A stretch of DNA of 64,000 nucleotides from Candidatus Eiseniibacteriota bacterium (GTDB taxonomy: Bacteria; Eisenbacteria; RBG-16-71-46; CAIMUX01): positions 263,107 through 327,106 of the forward strand of contig JACKCR010000008.1 in assembly GCA_020633975.1 (NCBI GenBank), in the 5' to 3' direction. How positions within the stretch are numbered: position 1 is the first letter of the stretch; each line of letters starts with the position of its first letter. The position numbers and the translations under genes are program-made. Below the pieces are notes generated by a model, which was given only the letters and a program-made list of their open reading frames with translations, made no database searches and had not been told where the DNA came from. Shown one piece after another: positions 16,608 to 26,784 of the stretch.

Positions 16608-18023
16608 CTACACGAGTGCGAGAACCTGCTGTCTTCCGTCGAGAAACCGGATGCCGTCCGCATCGAGATACGCGTCTTCCTCGAGCATGATACGGACACG
16701 TTGCCCGCCCCACTCGGGGATGTTGGCTTGGACATTCAGCTCGATCGACCACACCGTGTTCGGGTAGACGAGATAGTCGCCAGGTCCGGGGACACCGTGT
16801 TGCTGGTCCCAAAGACCTATCGTCGCGCCCGCAGCATGCCCGTGAACTCCGAGCGGATGGCTGTACAAGGTGGCGTCCAGCCCGTGGGACTCGCATGCGG
16901 ACCGAGCTGCGGAGAGAACCTCATTCCCGGACCGTCCCGGACGGAGCTCGGCCATGAGCAGATCCTGCACCTGGTTGCACTGCCGCATCGCGCCTTCGAG
17001 TCCAGCGGGAGCCGACGTCTCCCCTTCCCGGAGGACGTACGCGTGCTGCTGCGTGTCGCTGTGCAGCCCTAGATAGACGACGCCGAGATCGACGTGAAGC
17101 AAGTCTCCGGGGAGGATGACGTTGGTGGGCACTCCCGCCGGTCCAGTCGCCGCAGCACCGACCTTTGCCGTGCCGGTCTCTGCGGACGCCATGAGTCCAC
17201 GCTGCGTCGCGCCGGTTTCTGACGACGCGGCGGGTCCACGCTGCGTCGCGCCGGTCTCTGCCGACGCGGTGGGTCCACGCTGCGTCGAGGCATCCAGAGG
17301 CCCCCGCTGAACTTCCACCGTCGGCTGGAACCACGCGACCAGTCCGAGCGACTGGATCCGCTCGCGATACCACCAGACCAGATCGTCGGTCGTCGTGACT
17401 CCGGGTTGGAGCGCATCCGGACCGAAGCCCGCGTGGATGATCTCGCGTCCCAGGCGGACGAGCCCCGGGTAGGTCTCCATCTCCTCCGGAATCCGTGTCT
17501 CGAGCCACCCGACCGCAAGCGCCTCCGCGGAGACGACCCGGCCCCGATACCGATCGGGCAGTGCGGCGAGCAGCCGATCCCGCTCGGTCGCAGAGATTCC
17601 GTCCGCGTGTGCGAACCTCGGGGACATGTCGATCCCGATCCGACGCGGATCGCACTCCTCGACGCACTCCGCGAAACGCGCCCACTGGTCCGGCTCCGCT
17701 TCCGGCGTCCACACCGAACGGAACGACCGCCCGACCGCGTACCGAGACACGGCGATCGCGTCGACTCCGGCCGGCGTGCGGTGAAGAAGGAGCAGGGTCC
17801 GCCGCCGGGCAGAGAGCCACTCGGCCGGTAACATGGTCCGGAGGACCGGGTCCTCGTCGTACTCGCGTGCAACCAAGACCCAGAGGTCGATCCCCGCGCG
17901 GTCCATTAGACCCGGAAGAACGGTCTGGAGACGTCGTTCGAGCCAAGAGTCCCGAAGCGCGGCTTGCTCGCGCAGGGAAAGCAGTCGGAACGGGGAAATG
18001 GGGTCGAAGCCTGGAAGTTCCAT
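16608..18023 (-). CDS. M24-family Xaa-Pro peptidase with an internal 13-residue repeat
   Basis: The protein has 471 residues. Residues 1-200 form a creatinase-type N-terminal domain. The catalytic pita-bread domain starts near 300. Its metal ligands are visible: two Asp in HVDLGVVYLGLHSDTQQHA, His in HPLGVHGHAAG, Glu in WSIELNV and Glu in MLEEDAYLD. Such enzymes cleave peptides with proline at P1' in the cytoplasm using two metal ions. Between the domains, at about residues 246-285, lies an insertion of three 13-residue repeats (TQRGPxASxETGA), coded by 39-bp direct repeats at 17170-17286, replacing a short loop. It is divergent from the TPR protein at 18124. Confidence 0.88.
   Translation of the reverse strand: MELPGFDPISPFRLLSLREQAALRDSWLERRLQTVLPGLMDRAGIDLWVLVAREYDEDPVLRTMLPAEWLSARRRTLLLLHRTPAGVDAIAVSRYAVGRSFRSVWTPEAEPDQWARFAECVEECDPRRIGIDMSPRFAHADGISATERDRLLAALPDRYRGRVVSAEALAVGWLETRIPEEMETYPGLVRLGREIIHAGFGPDALQPGVTTTDDLVWWYRERIQSLGLVAWFQPTVEVQRGPLDASTQRGPTASAETGATQRGPAASSETGATQRGLMASAETGTAKVGAAATGPAGVPTNVILPGDLLHVDLGVVYLGLHSDTQQHAYVLREGETSAPAGLEGAMRQCNQVQDLLMAELRPGRSGNEVLSAARSACESHGLDATLYSHPLGVHGHAAGATIGLWDQQHGVPGPGDYLVYPNTVWSIELNVQANIPEWGGQRVRIMLEEDAYLDADGIRFLDGRQQVLALV
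17170..17286. repeat. three 39-bp tandem repeats inside the M24 peptidase gene
   Basis: Units at 17170-17208, 17209-17247 and 17248-17286 differ at a few positions. The length is a multiple of three, so copy-number change would keep the frame. Confidence 0.9.
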
Positions 18024-18123
18024 CCCCGGAGTCTACAGGAACAACGGGTCGAAGGGCGTGCCGGTGAAGCGGTGACTGGCTCGTCGAAGCAAGCACCCTC
18101 CCCCTCTGCTATCCTCTTCTTCT

Positions 18124-20424
18124 ATGGCGAGCTTCCTCAAAGAGTGCCTCTCACGGCGGGTCCCTCAGTATGTCGGTGCGTACCTTCTAGTGGTGTGGGG
18201 CGTCGTCCAGTTCGTCTCCTTCATAGAAGAGCGCTACCGGCTCTCCGGGCCGCTCGTAGAAATGGTCGCCGGGCTCCTCCTCCTGCTCCTTCCGACCATC
18301 GTCATCCTGGCCTGGTCGCAAGGAAGGCCGGGCAAAGACCCCTGGTCTGTACGCCACTTGGTCTCCGTTCTCGTCAATGTGGGGCTGGCCGGTCTCGTGC
18401 TGTTCGCACTCTTCCGCGGCGAAGAGATCGGAGCGGTGACACGAACGGTGGAAGTCGTGGACGAGAACGGCCAACGGATCGAGCGATCGGTGCCCAAGGC
18501 CCAGTCGATCCAGCGCATCGCGATCGTGCCGTATCAAGTCCTGCCCGCAAACGAGCTCGAGCCCTGGGTCGGTTGGGCAGCGGCAGATCTTCTCGTCATG
18601 GACCTCTACCAGTCGCTCTTCGTAGAGATCCGTCAGCCGATCTTTCTCACCGACCTCTACCGCGAGGATCACTTCGCGGTAGGACGCGCGATTCCCAGAG
18701 CCAGGCTGCTCCAGCTGGCAGAGGACCAGCACTGCGATTGGCTCGCGACGGGAACCGTGGAGCGGACGGCGTCCGGGTATCGGTTCGTGACGGAACTGAT
18801 CTCCCCGAAGACGGGCGCGACGGTGAGCACGATCGAAGCGTCGGGACCGGATCTCTACGGTCCGACTGACGAGACGACTCCGCAGCTCTTGAGGGGAATC
18901 GGAGTTCCCGACTGGGCGATCGACGAGATGGTCGACCTACCCTCGAGAGAAACCCACACGGACGACGAAGCCGCGCTGCGGCGGTACTTCCTTGGTACTC
19001 TCCGCTTCGCCATCGACCGGGACTATCCAAGCGCGGCGCAGGAACTCGACGCCGCCGTCGAACGCGATCCCACCTTTGCCCTCGCCAACGTACTTCGATT
19101 CACCGTCCACGCCTTCCTCCAGAACGTGGACATCTCCTACGAAGCGCTCCAGGCAGCGGTCGACCACGAGTATCGCTTGCCCGAGCGAGTCCAGTTCTCG
19201 CTTCGGACTTCCCAGTACCTCAACCTCGAACGTGACGCGGAGCGGGGTCTCGCCGTCGCAGAGATGTGGTCCGAACTCTACCCGAACGACCTCGACGCAC
19301 TACGCGTGCTCTCTCAGCTGCACTCGCTGCGTGGAGAACGAGACAAGCTCGTCCACGACTACGAACGGATGCTCGAAGTCGACCCAGGCAATGCCGACGC
19401 GCTGGGGAGCCTCGGAAACGCAGAGATGGCGCGCGGAAACTGGGAAGGCGCGGAGAGCGCGTTTCGTCGGTACGCAGAGCTCAACCCCAAGGACTGGCGC
19501 TCTCGTCTCCAGATCGGCGATCTCTACGTACGTCAGGGACGGTTCGAACTCGCAAAGAAGGAGCTCGAGGAGGCTCTCGCGCTCGAACAACGCGACGTTG
19601 GATTGCGCCTTCGGATCGCCTCCGTGGAAGAGCGTCTCGGCGACTTTGGCCAGGCCCGGGCGACGCGGGAGCGGGCCCTGACGAGCGCTCGCACGGCCGA
19701 AGACACTCTCTCCGTCTACAGCGATCTCGTGTCCACGGATCGGCTGCTCGGAAAGTACGAGGACGCCTATCGGCTCCACCAACGTTGGGACGCCGTGGCG
19801 GCCCGGACCTACAACCCGCTCGAACTCGCCGCGCACCGTATCCGCATGCTCAACGTGTACGTGGATGCGAACCGCTCCGCCGACGGCTGGACGATGATGA
19901 AGAGTGTGGCGAGCACGCTCGACCCGACGAGTCGGCCGCTCGTCGCCATGGGAGAGTCCGTGCTCCTGCTGGGCGAGGAGGACTGGGACGGCGTCTCCTC
20001 ACGGTGCGACGAGATGGAGTCCCTGGCGGCGGAGATGAGTCTCGATGGTTACCGTCAGCAGGCGCTCGTCCTACGGGGAGAGATGGCAATGAAGACGGGG
20101 GACTTGGCGAAGGGTGTCGAGTTCTATCGGGAACTCGACCGAATTCGGCCAGGAACGCCCTCGATCCTCCGCGGACTCGGGCACTGCCTCCGGGAAGCGG
20201 GCGCGATCGGGGAAGCGCTTCCGCCACTCGAGGCCGCACTCGCGCTCCATCCGTACCATCCCGAGACCCAGCTCGAGCTAGGCAAGACGTATCTGCTCCT
20301 CCAGGACCGTACGAAGGCTCTCGCCCACTTGGAAGCCGCGCTCTCGATCTGGAAGGACGCGGATCCGGGGCACAAAGAGCGCAAGGAAGCCGAGGAGTTG
20401 GTGCTCGCGTTGGGATCGTCGTAG
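18124..20424 (+). CDS. membrane-anchored TPR protein with FlgO/TolB-like sensor region
   Basis: The protein has 766 residues. There are three hydrophobic segments: about 18-35, 43-62 and 78-96. A FlgO/TolB-N-like domain follows at about 135-270, with RIAIVPYQVL and DLLVMDLYQSLF. It resembles the middle part of bacterial adenylate-cyclase-like TPR proteins, but no cyclase domain is present. From about 285 to the end there are at least ten TPR-like helical pairs, some with the canonical W/LG/Y/A/F/A/P pattern (ALGSLGNAEMARGNWEGAE). It probably scaffolds protein complexes at the membrane. No ribosome site precedes the ATG. A TATCCT box ends eight bases before it, so a leaderless transcript is possible. 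Confidence 0.78.
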   Translation: MASFLKECLSRRVPQYVGAYLLVVWGVVQFVSFIEERYRLSGPLVEMVAGLLLLLLPTIVILAWSQGRPGKDPWSVRHLVSVLVNVGLAGLVLFALFRGEEIGAVTRTVEVVDENGQRIERSVPKAQSIQRIAIVPYQVLPANELEPWVGWAAADLLVMDLYQSLFVEIRQPIFLTDLYREDHFAVGRAIPRARLLQLAEDQHCDWLATGTVERTASGYRFVTELISPKTGATVSTIEASGPDLYGPTDETTPQLLRGIGVPDWAIDEMVDLPSRETHTDDEAALRRYFLGTLRFAIDRDYPSAAQELDAAVERDPTFALANVLRFTVHAFLQNVDISYEALQAAVDHEYRLPERVQFSLRTSQYLNLERDAERGLAVAEMWSELYPNDLDALRVLSQLHSLRGERDKLVHDYERMLEVDPGNADALGSLGNAEMARGNWEGAESAFRRYAELNPKDWRSRLQIGDLYVRQGRFELAKKELEEALALEQRDVGLRLRIASVEERLGDFGQARATRERALTSARTAEDTLSVYSDLVSTDRLLGKYEDAYRLHQRWDAVAARTYNPLELAAHRIRMLNVYVDANRSADGWTMMKSVASTLDPTSRPLVAMGESVLLLGEEDWDGVSSRCDEMESLAAEMSLDGYRQQALVLRGEMAMKTGDLAKGVEFYRELDRIRPGTPSILRGLGHCLREAGAIGEALPPLEAALALHPYHPETQLELGKTYLLLQDRTKALAHLEAALSIWKDADPGHKERKEAEELVLALGSS

Positions 20425-20443
20425 GCGCTGCACCGACGCGAGC

Positions 20444-20752
20444 TCAATCCTCATCGGGATAGGTAGGTCCGTCGTCGTCGAACAGCTCGTCCTCGACCAC
20501 GCACTCGACGTCATCGATCGCAATCACGTCCCCCGGACGAAGTCCGCGACCGCGGCGTGTCTCCAGCTCCCCGTTCACCTCTACTTCTCCGGACTGAATC
20601 CGCACTTTGGCTTCGCCCCCAGTGAAGACGAGCCCCTTGAGCTTGAGGTACTGGTCGAGACGGAGCTTCTTGGTCCGGCCGGGCTCGTGCGGCCTCACCA
20701 GCTCGCCCTGGCGATCCGCGTCGTGAGAGTCGTCGGTAACGATGAACGGCAC
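20444..20752 (-). CDS. S4-domain RNA-binding protein (YbcJ/RlbA-like)
   Basis: The protein has 102 residues. An S4 fold lies at about 28-78, with RLDQYLKLKGLVFTGGEAK, then VEVNGELETRRGRGLRPGD. That is the basic RNA-binding surface pattern of the YbcJ/YaaA small S4 proteins. The C-terminal 25 residues are highly acidic. It probably binds structured RNA such as rRNA; the target is unknown. It is convergent with the TPR gene, with 19 bases between the stops. Confidence 0.85.
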   Translation of the reverse strand: MPFIVTDDSHDADRQGELVRPHEPGRTKKLRLDQYLKLKGLVFTGGEAKVRIQSGEVEVNGELETRRGRGLRPGDVIAIDDVECVVEDELFDDDGPTYPDED

Positions 20753-20783
20753 TGAGATACCTCATGGTGTGGCGTATGCGAAA

Positions 20784-20807
20784 CGGTCCCGAGGATTCTC
20801 GGGACCG
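20784..20807 (-). terminator. intrinsic terminator downstream of the fibronectin-like lipoprotein
   Basis: A 10-bp perfect stem (20784-20793 with 20798-20807) and a 4-base loop are followed by TTT on the minus strand. It lies 55 bases past the stop at 20863. Confidence 0.82.
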
Positions 20808-20862
20808 CCTTCGTTCGAAGTCAACTTGCTCGTAGCCCGGGAACCCCGTCCACGAGGGTCGA

Positions 20863-21753
20863 CTAGAACCGTGCGTACGCGGGGATCGGCTGGTAGCGCC
20901 AGTTGATCTGGACCGCGCGATCTCCCGGCTGCGTCCGCTGGAACTCGACTATCCGGAGTCGGCCGTAGTGGGTCTCGCCAGCGAAGTCCCGGGGCAGCTT
21001 CACGGCGATGTACTTGTCCTCGATCTGGCCCGCCGTCGTGCCGAGTTCGATCGTGCTGCTCCAACCCGAGGTCGTCGAGGTGGAGGAATCGTCGGATTCG
21101 ACGAGCTTGAACTCCGCTACCCGTCCGTTCCAGGGCTGCTGATCGCTGTATGTACTCGGCGACTTGAGGAGAAGCGCTCCCGTTCCGGTGTCGTCTGCGG
21201 TGCCAAGATAGAACTCGATCGAGTCCGCGTTGGCGGCGACGAACGAGAACACCCGTCCGAGTGACGCGCTGAAGCCGCTCGCGGAAGGCGACGCGAACTC
21301 GGAAACCGTGGCAAGCCCCCCGTCCTGGTAGATCGCGGTGTCGATCTCGTTCGAGGAGACGGAGAGATTCCCGTTGTCCCGGACGGAACGCACACCGTAG
21401 TAGTACTTCGTGCCCAGCACCGCGGTGTTGTCGATGTAGAAAGCTGTCCCCTTGGCCAACGTGTTCGCGTTGAGCTTCTTGTCAACGAGTTCACCCGCGC
21501 TCAGGCCGCTCATCGGGGCCGTGTCCCGATAGACGTTGTAGCCGACCATCTCATCGAAACTCTCGTCCGACGACAGGTTCCAGTCGAGACGCACCCCGTC
21601 GGCGCGGTTGTTGAAAACGAGGGACGACGGCGCGGCAAACTGGTCCGGCGGCTGGACGGTGTCGTCATCACCGCACCCGGAGACGAATACGGCCGTGGCC
21701 ATGGCGAGAGCCGAGGCCACGCCGAAGAATCCACGCATCTGCATGCTGCTCAT
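20863..21753 (-). CDS. lipoprotein with a fibronectin type III-like domain
   Basis: The protein has 296 residues. The ATG at 21753 is preceded by AAGGAG at eight bases, and its N-terminus ends in a lipobox at VFVSGC (about residues 20-25). DDD after the Cys fits outer-membrane retention in some systems. Residues about 40-145 resemble an FnIII unit, with LDWNLSSDESFDEMVGYNVYRD and YYYGVRSVRDNGNLS. The C-terminal half is beta-rich and unassigned. It lies downstream of tamB on the same strand, 179 bases away, and ends at a terminator. It may therefore be the last gene of the antiporter-tamA-tamB unit or have its own promoter. Confidence 0.82.
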   Translation of the reverse strand: MSSMQMRGFFGVASALAMATAVFVSGCGDDDTVQPPDQFAAPSSLVFNNRADGVRLDWNLSSDESFDEMVGYNVYRDTAPMSGLSAGELVDKKLNANTLAKGTAFYIDNTAVLGTKYYYGVRSVRDNGNLSVSSNEIDTAIYQDGGLATVSEFASPSASGFSASLGRVFSFVAANADSIEFYLGTADDTGTGALLLKSPSTYSDQQPWNGRVAEFKLVESDDSSTSTTSGWSSTIELGTTAGQIEDKYIAVKLPRDFAGETHYGRLRIVEFQRTQPGDRAVQINWRYQPIPAYARF

Positions 21754-21932
21754 GGCGTTACTCCTTCTAAGATCCCTGATTGCCCCGCCAGGGTGTCCTG
21801 GTTCCTTGGTTGGACCCATCGGGGTCTCCACGGGTCACACGGCCAAGCGCGCATCCTAACGGATCCGCGCGCCTTCTGCACGGGGGTGCCGCCGGCCGAG
21901 TGCCGCACGACGCGACTCTCGACACAGGCGCA

Positions 21933-24900
21933 TCAGTACTCCGAGATCCAGTTGATCTCGGCCCCGGACTGGCTCTGACGACCATAGAAGGTCTCGACCC
22001 GGAGCCGGCGCGTCAAGAGGTACTCGAGGTTTACGAGGAAGTCCGCGCTGGACTGGATGGCTTGCTCGTACTTCAGGAGGATGCGCGGAGACAGGTACTT
22101 GCCGATGACGAGCGCGTTTCCCGTCCCTTGGCTGGTCGGCTGGACGGAGACGAGGTCGACGCCGAGTTCTCCGCTCAGGGTGGAGCCGATCTGCGACGCG
22201 CCGTAGCTCACCGCGACGTCCCTCGCTCGAGACTCGAGCAGGTTCGTCTGGTTCTCGTCGAGTTGATCGAGTGGACGCCCGAGGAGTAGGAGCGAGAGGA
22301 TGTCCCCTTCCTCCATCTCGGGGTCCGAACTGAGATGGAGGTCCGGTTGCTTCGCCGTACCGGTCACGTCCACCCGTACCGTCGTCTCGTCCACGCGCGT
22401 GGAAAGACTGAGGTCGAGGTTGGGATCGATGTCGTCGTCGCCATAGAAGCCGACGATCCCGCTGTCGACCTCGAAGTAGCGTCCGAGAAGACGCAGGTGA
22501 CCCGATCGCGCCTGGAGCGTGCCGGTGAGAATCGGCAGCTCCTCGTACGTCACGCGAACGTTCCCTTCCAGCTCGACCTCCAGTCCGCGGCCCCGGATCC
22601 AGACCGCACCCGGGATGTCGACCGTCACGTCGAGGTCCGGCACGATCTCGGGAAGTCCGCTCGGCGTGGCGGACGCCCTTCCACCTCGCGACGAAGCGCG
22701 TCCCGAGGCAGTGCGGTTGGACCGAGTCTTCATGGACGATCCGTCATTAGACGTGTTCGATGCTGTAGCGCTGGAGACCGAACCGTTCGACGCGGCGCTA
22801 CTCCTCGCTGCCTCGCGCGCGTTCGCGTCTCCCTTCGCGACCTCCTCGGCCTGTTGCTTCTCTACGAGTGGCTCAGACGACGAGGCAGTGCCCGCGCTCT
22901 CCGAGCCGCTCGCGCTCGCCCCATCGCTCGAATCCGCGGACGCGGCTTCCCAAAGGCGTGACTGTCCTTCGACGGGCAGCAGTGACTTCGTCGACTCGGG
23001 TACGACGAGGACTCCGCTCTTGACGTCCACCGAGCCTCGCACGACGGGACGGAGTCCGGTGCCGGAGACCTTCAGGTCACCGCTCGCCGCTGCCCGCGAA
23101 CCGTCCGCGAGCTCCACGACGACGTCCCGGGCCGTCAGACTTCCGTCGAGACCCGGGTCGCCGAGCTTGCCGTCCACCGCGACCCGGAGGTTCACCTTCC
23201 CCGACGCCGCCGCGTTGGACGGAAGGAGCGGCGTGAGTTCGCTGAGCGGAAAGTTCGTCGAGCTGATCTTGCCCTCGACGGTCTCGTCCTGGGGGAACTC
23301 GACGGCGAACGGCTGCCAGTTCACGCGAACGGGGATGCCCAAGTTCGCGACGAGGAGAGAGTCTCCTTCGATCCCGCGCGTCACGGACCCTCGTTTGCTC
23401 TCGGGAAGAGACGAAACACGGACGACCGCAGCATTCGTCTCCAAGCGAGCCAGATTCGTCGACGCATCCGGCGACGAACCGCTCGTCGTGGCGACGGAGC
23501 CAAACGTGGAGCGAGCGAGCAGCGCAATGGACGACATCGCCGGCCACTCGGGGAAGGTGCCGCGAAGGTCGGCGGACAGCTCGGGATCCGTGGTCGTGCC
23601 ACGCACGCGAAGGGTGCCGTCGAGGTAGAGCCGTTCCTGCCGGACTTCCTCACGAGGCGACGGAACCGGCACCGGGAAGCCGTTCGCCTGGAGATCGAAC
23701 TGGAGGTCTCCTCGATCCACGCTCAGTTCCGGCGGATAGATCTGCACGCTCCCCGGAACGAGGCCGGTCGCGCGGAGAAGGCTGTCGGAATCAGCGACGA
23801 CGAACGCGGCGAGTTCGATCCCTTCCGGCGCGGACACCGCACGGACTTCGAGATCCGCGACGGTTTCGGAGCGAAGTCGGAAGCCGCGAGCCTCGACCAG
23901 AGCGGAGAGCTCCCGCGGTCCGTCTGCGTGAATCTCGGCTTCCACCTCTCGCGGCCAGGCCTCACGAGGCACGGAGAGACGACGTGGACGCGGCGGCAGT
24001 TCGAGTTTGGCGACGAGAGAGAGCTTCGCGTCGCCGGGCTCCACGAATCCGTCGGCACGAAGCTCGCCGATCGAACCCCGCATTTCGAGCCCACCGATCT
24101 CGTACCGCTCCGACTCCGGGTGAGCGACGAGTTGGAACGGAACCTGGTTCTCCAGCGTTTGCTCGATCGCACGGATCCTGAGAGTGTCCACGTCCGCGCG
24201 CCAGCCGTCCTCGAGACGATGGAGTACGAGACGGGTGCGCGCGTCGATGTCATCGGAGTTCGCACTCAGCGCTAGGTCCAGCGGAAGGAGCGAGTCGGAA
24301 CGGGAGGACGCGACGAGTGCCACACGGTCGAGTTCGGCGCCCGGGGTCACGAGCCCTTCGGGAAGACGGATCGATCCTTGGAGCGGACCGCCGTCTCTGG
24401 CCAGATCGAGCACGAGGCGCGGGACGAACAGCCCCGGCATCCCGAATGCGCCCTCTCCATGTGCCGTCAGCTCCGGACGCTCCCGCGGCCCCGTCATTTG
24501 GAGCACGAGAGCGAGCGCAGCGTCGGAGCTGTCGGGTACGACGGGGAAGTGATCGCGGATCGGCCCGAGCGATGGCACATCCGCCCGCACTTCCAAGTCG
24601 TACTGATCGCCGATCGAGCCCGACGCGCGAAGGTGCGCGCCAAACGTATCGATCGTGAGCGAGTCGACGCGAACGTCATTCTCCTTCAACGCACCGGAAC
24701 CAGCGAGCCCGTCCAGCCATCCGTCTGCGGACGCGCCGACGCTCCATTCGAGAGCGGTCCAGTCGGCGCCGTGGGCCGACACGTTGCCGCGGATCGGTCC
24801 CCATCCCTCCGTCGACGTACTCTCGGGCAGGAACGCCTCGAAGGTCGCAAGACCGGGGAGGAGCAGGTCCGCGGAGACTCGGACGCGTTCGCGCGCGGGG

Positions 24901-26762
24901 TCGGAGTCGAACTCGGCATCGATGCGGAACGGACCATCGCGTCGGATGCCCCGCCGCAACGTATCGATGAGCCCGGCCCGGAGATCCATCCGCGTCGTGA
25001 GGAACGTCGGCAGTTCGGACCACTCGACGCGGGCGCGACCGGAGGCCCGCGAGGTCGTATCGATCGTCGCGTCGACCCGCGCACTGCCGAAGTCACTCGC
25101 GACGCGGACGTCACGTAGCGTCACTCCGTTGCTCCAGTCGACCCGTCCGGTGCCGGCGCTCGCAATGTCTCCCAACGGCCCCTTCGTTCCAGTGGGATGC
25201 GTCTTCCGACCTTCGCGGACACGGACAGGCGCCACGGTCGCGGCCGAGAAGTCCGCATCGAGACGACCGCGGAGGTCGACCGTGACGTCGCTCGTGAAGG
25301 CGGACGCTGCGAAGTCCATCGGCTGTTCGCCCAGGGCCGGAGTCTCCGCGCGAATGGTCAGGTCCTCGAACGACGTCTCGGCGACGGAGCCCTTTGCCGT
25401 TGCGTCGAGACGGAAGCGCGGAGTCTTGGGGATCCCTTCCAGACGCGCGGTGAGGTCGGCTTCGAGCACTCCGATGTCCGGCGGTTCCGGCACCCATGGT
25501 TCCAGAAACGCCGGACCGTCGAGCCGCACGCGGAGATCGGCGAGGAGCGCCTCGCCATGGCCGCTCCCAGTACCGCGCAATGTGGCGTCACGGCTCACGA
25601 GCTCGAACGACTCCACCTTCCAGGCGCCGTCCGCAAACCCGCCTTCGACGTGCGCCGTCTCGATGAGCCGGTTGGGCTCGAGAGTGACCGTCCCGTTCGC
25701 AGCAAACGGAGACATCTCGATGCGCGTCTCGAGATTCGCGACGATGGCACCCGTCTCCGGGAACGACTCGAGGGCGGGAACGAACGGTCTCTCGGCGAGA
25801 AGCTCCGGAGGAGGTACCTGCAGGCTACCGTTGACGTCGACGCGACGCAGTTCGAGGCCTTCTCGCAAGAGTGTCACGTCGAGATCGAGCCCGATCGATC
25901 CGTCTGGAGTGTTCGCGACGTCAGCCTCGGTCGGGCCTCTCACCTGATCCACGAGCCGCAGATGGAACTGGTCGGGACCGGTCGATTCCAAAACCAGAGC
26001 TGCGGACCAGTCGGGTTCCCACTGGAGATCGAGACGGCCGTCCGCCGTTCCTGTACCGAGATCGAGCGATAGGGATCCGCCGAGACTCGTCGTCTCCTCT
26101 CCACGCACCGACAGGTCGAGCGGACCTAGCACGAAGGTTCCGCCGGACTCCTTGGTCACATCCGCTTGGAAGCGGGCCGTTCCTTGCAGAGTTCGTCCGC
26201 CCGGCAGACGGACGCGCGCCAACCCCAAAGACACCTCGTCGATCTCCGCGGCCGGCACGGACGGAACGATGCCGGTGCGGAAGTAGGGAATCGAAGTGGG
26301 GCCGGTACCCGTCGTGTCTTGTTTACCTTTCGACAGTTCGGCCAACGTCCCTTGGAGAGCGGGCACGTCGAGATCGACCGCTTCGGCCGAGAGTTCGGCA
26401 ACGCGAATCCGGCGATGGAGAAGAGAGGAGACGTCGACCTGGAGGTACAAGCGATCCGACGCCGCCAAGGTGTCCGTGTCGGTCGTCCAGCGGACATCTC
26501 GCACTTCGATCGTGCCCGGACTCGCCCAGCTCGCACTTCCATGTTCGAGCCGGCCGGGCAGGCTCTCGTCGAGCGCGGAGAGCACGTAGCGAAGGACGGG
26601 CAGACGAAGCGAGGGGAGCGTGTAGAAACCGATCGCCGCTACGATCACGAGCGCGAGCACGAGCAGACAGAGGGCGGCGAGCCCGAACGACACACGCGCC
26701 CAGAGCGGACGTCGCTTGCGTCCGCCTTGTGGCTGGTTCGTCTGTCCCGTCGTCTCGCTCAT
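21933..26762 (-). CDS. tamB: TamB-family (DUF490) inter-membrane translocation/assembly protein
   Basis: The protein has 1609 residues. A signal-anchor helix at about 28-50 follows a basic N-terminus. The long middle is the repetitive beta-strand (AsmA/TamB, bridge-like) region that forms a periplasm-spanning groove. The last 400 residues are the TamB domain, ending with the EEGDILSLLLLGRPLDQL motif and beta-strands closing in an aromatic-rich C-terminus. A low-complexity Ser/Ala/Glu insert lies at about 1275-1365. TamB works with an Omp85 partner in outer-membrane biogenesis or lipid transport. AAGGA precedes the ATG, which is 22 bases after the tamA-like stop. Confidence 0.92.
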   Translation of the reverse strand: MSETTGQTNQPQGGRKRRPLWARVSFGLAALCLLVLALVIVAAIGFYTLPSLRLPVLRYVLSALDESLPGRLEHGSASWASPGTIEVRDVRWTTDTDTLAASDRLYLQVDVSSLLHRRIRVAELSAEAVDLDVPALQGTLAELSKGKQDTTGTGPTSIPYFRTGIVPSVPAAEIDEVSLGLARVRLPGGRTLQGTARFQADVTKESGGTFVLGPLDLSVRGEETTSLGGSLSLDLGTGTADGRLDLQWEPDWSAALVLESTGPDQFHLRLVDQVRGPTEADVANTPDGSIGLDLDVTLLREGLELRRVDVNGSLQVPPPELLAERPFVPALESFPETGAIVANLETRIEMSPFAANGTVTLEPNRLIETAHVEGGFADGAWKVESFELVSRDATLRGTGSGHGEALLADLRVRLDGPAFLEPWVPEPPDIGVLEADLTARLEGIPKTPRFRLDATAKGSVAETSFEDLTIRAETPALGEQPMDFAASAFTSDVTVDLRGRLDADFSAATVAPVRVREGRKTHPTGTKGPLGDIASAGTGRVDWSNGVTLRDVRVASDFGSARVDATIDTTSRASGRARVEWSELPTFLTTRMDLRAGLIDTLRRGIRRDGPFRIDAEFDSDPARERVRVSADLLLPGLATFEAFLPESTSTEGWGPIRGNVSAHGADWTALEWSVGASADGWLDGLAGSGALKENDVRVDSLTIDTFGAHLRASGSIGDQYDLEVRADVPSLGPIRDHFPVVPDSSDAALALVLQMTGPRERPELTAHGEGAFGMPGLFVPRLVLDLARDGGPLQGSIRLPEGLVTPGAELDRVALVASSRSDSLLPLDLALSANSDDIDARTRLVLHRLEDGWRADVDTLRIRAIEQTLENQVPFQLVAHPESERYEIGGLEMRGSIGELRADGFVEPGDAKLSLVAKLELPPRPRRLSVPREAWPREVEAEIHADGPRELSALVEARGFRLRSETVADLEVRAVSAPEGIELAAFVVADSDSLLRATGLVPGSVQIYPPELSVDRGDLQFDLQANGFPVPVPSPREEVRQERLYLDGTLRVRGTTTDPELSADLRGTFPEWPAMSSIALLARSTFGSVATTSGSSPDASTNLARLETNAAVVRVSSLPESKRGSVTRGIEGDSLLVANLGIPVRVNWQPFAVEFPQDETVEGKISSTNFPLSELTPLLPSNAAASGKVNLRVAVDGKLGDPGLDGSLTARDVVVELADGSRAAASGDLKVSGTGLRPVVRGSVDVKSGVLVVPESTKSLLPVEGQSRLWEAASADSSDGASASGSESAGTASSSEPLVEKQQAEEVAKGDANAREAARSSAASNGSVSSATASNTSNDGSSMKTRSNRTASGRASSRGGRASATPSGLPEIVPDLDVTVDIPGAVWIRGRGLEVELEGNVRVTYEELPILTGTLQARSGHLRLLGRYFEVDSGIVGFYGDDDIDPNLDLSLSTRVDETTVRVDVTGTAKQPDLHLSSDPEMEEGDILSLLLLGRPLDQLDENQTNLLESRARDVAVSYGASQIGSTLSGELGVDLVSVQPTSQGTGNALVIGKYLSPRILLKYEQAIQSSADFLVNLEYLLTRRLRVETFYGRQSQSGAEINWISEY

Positions 26763-26784
26763 TCGATTCCTTGGATCCTCCCGA

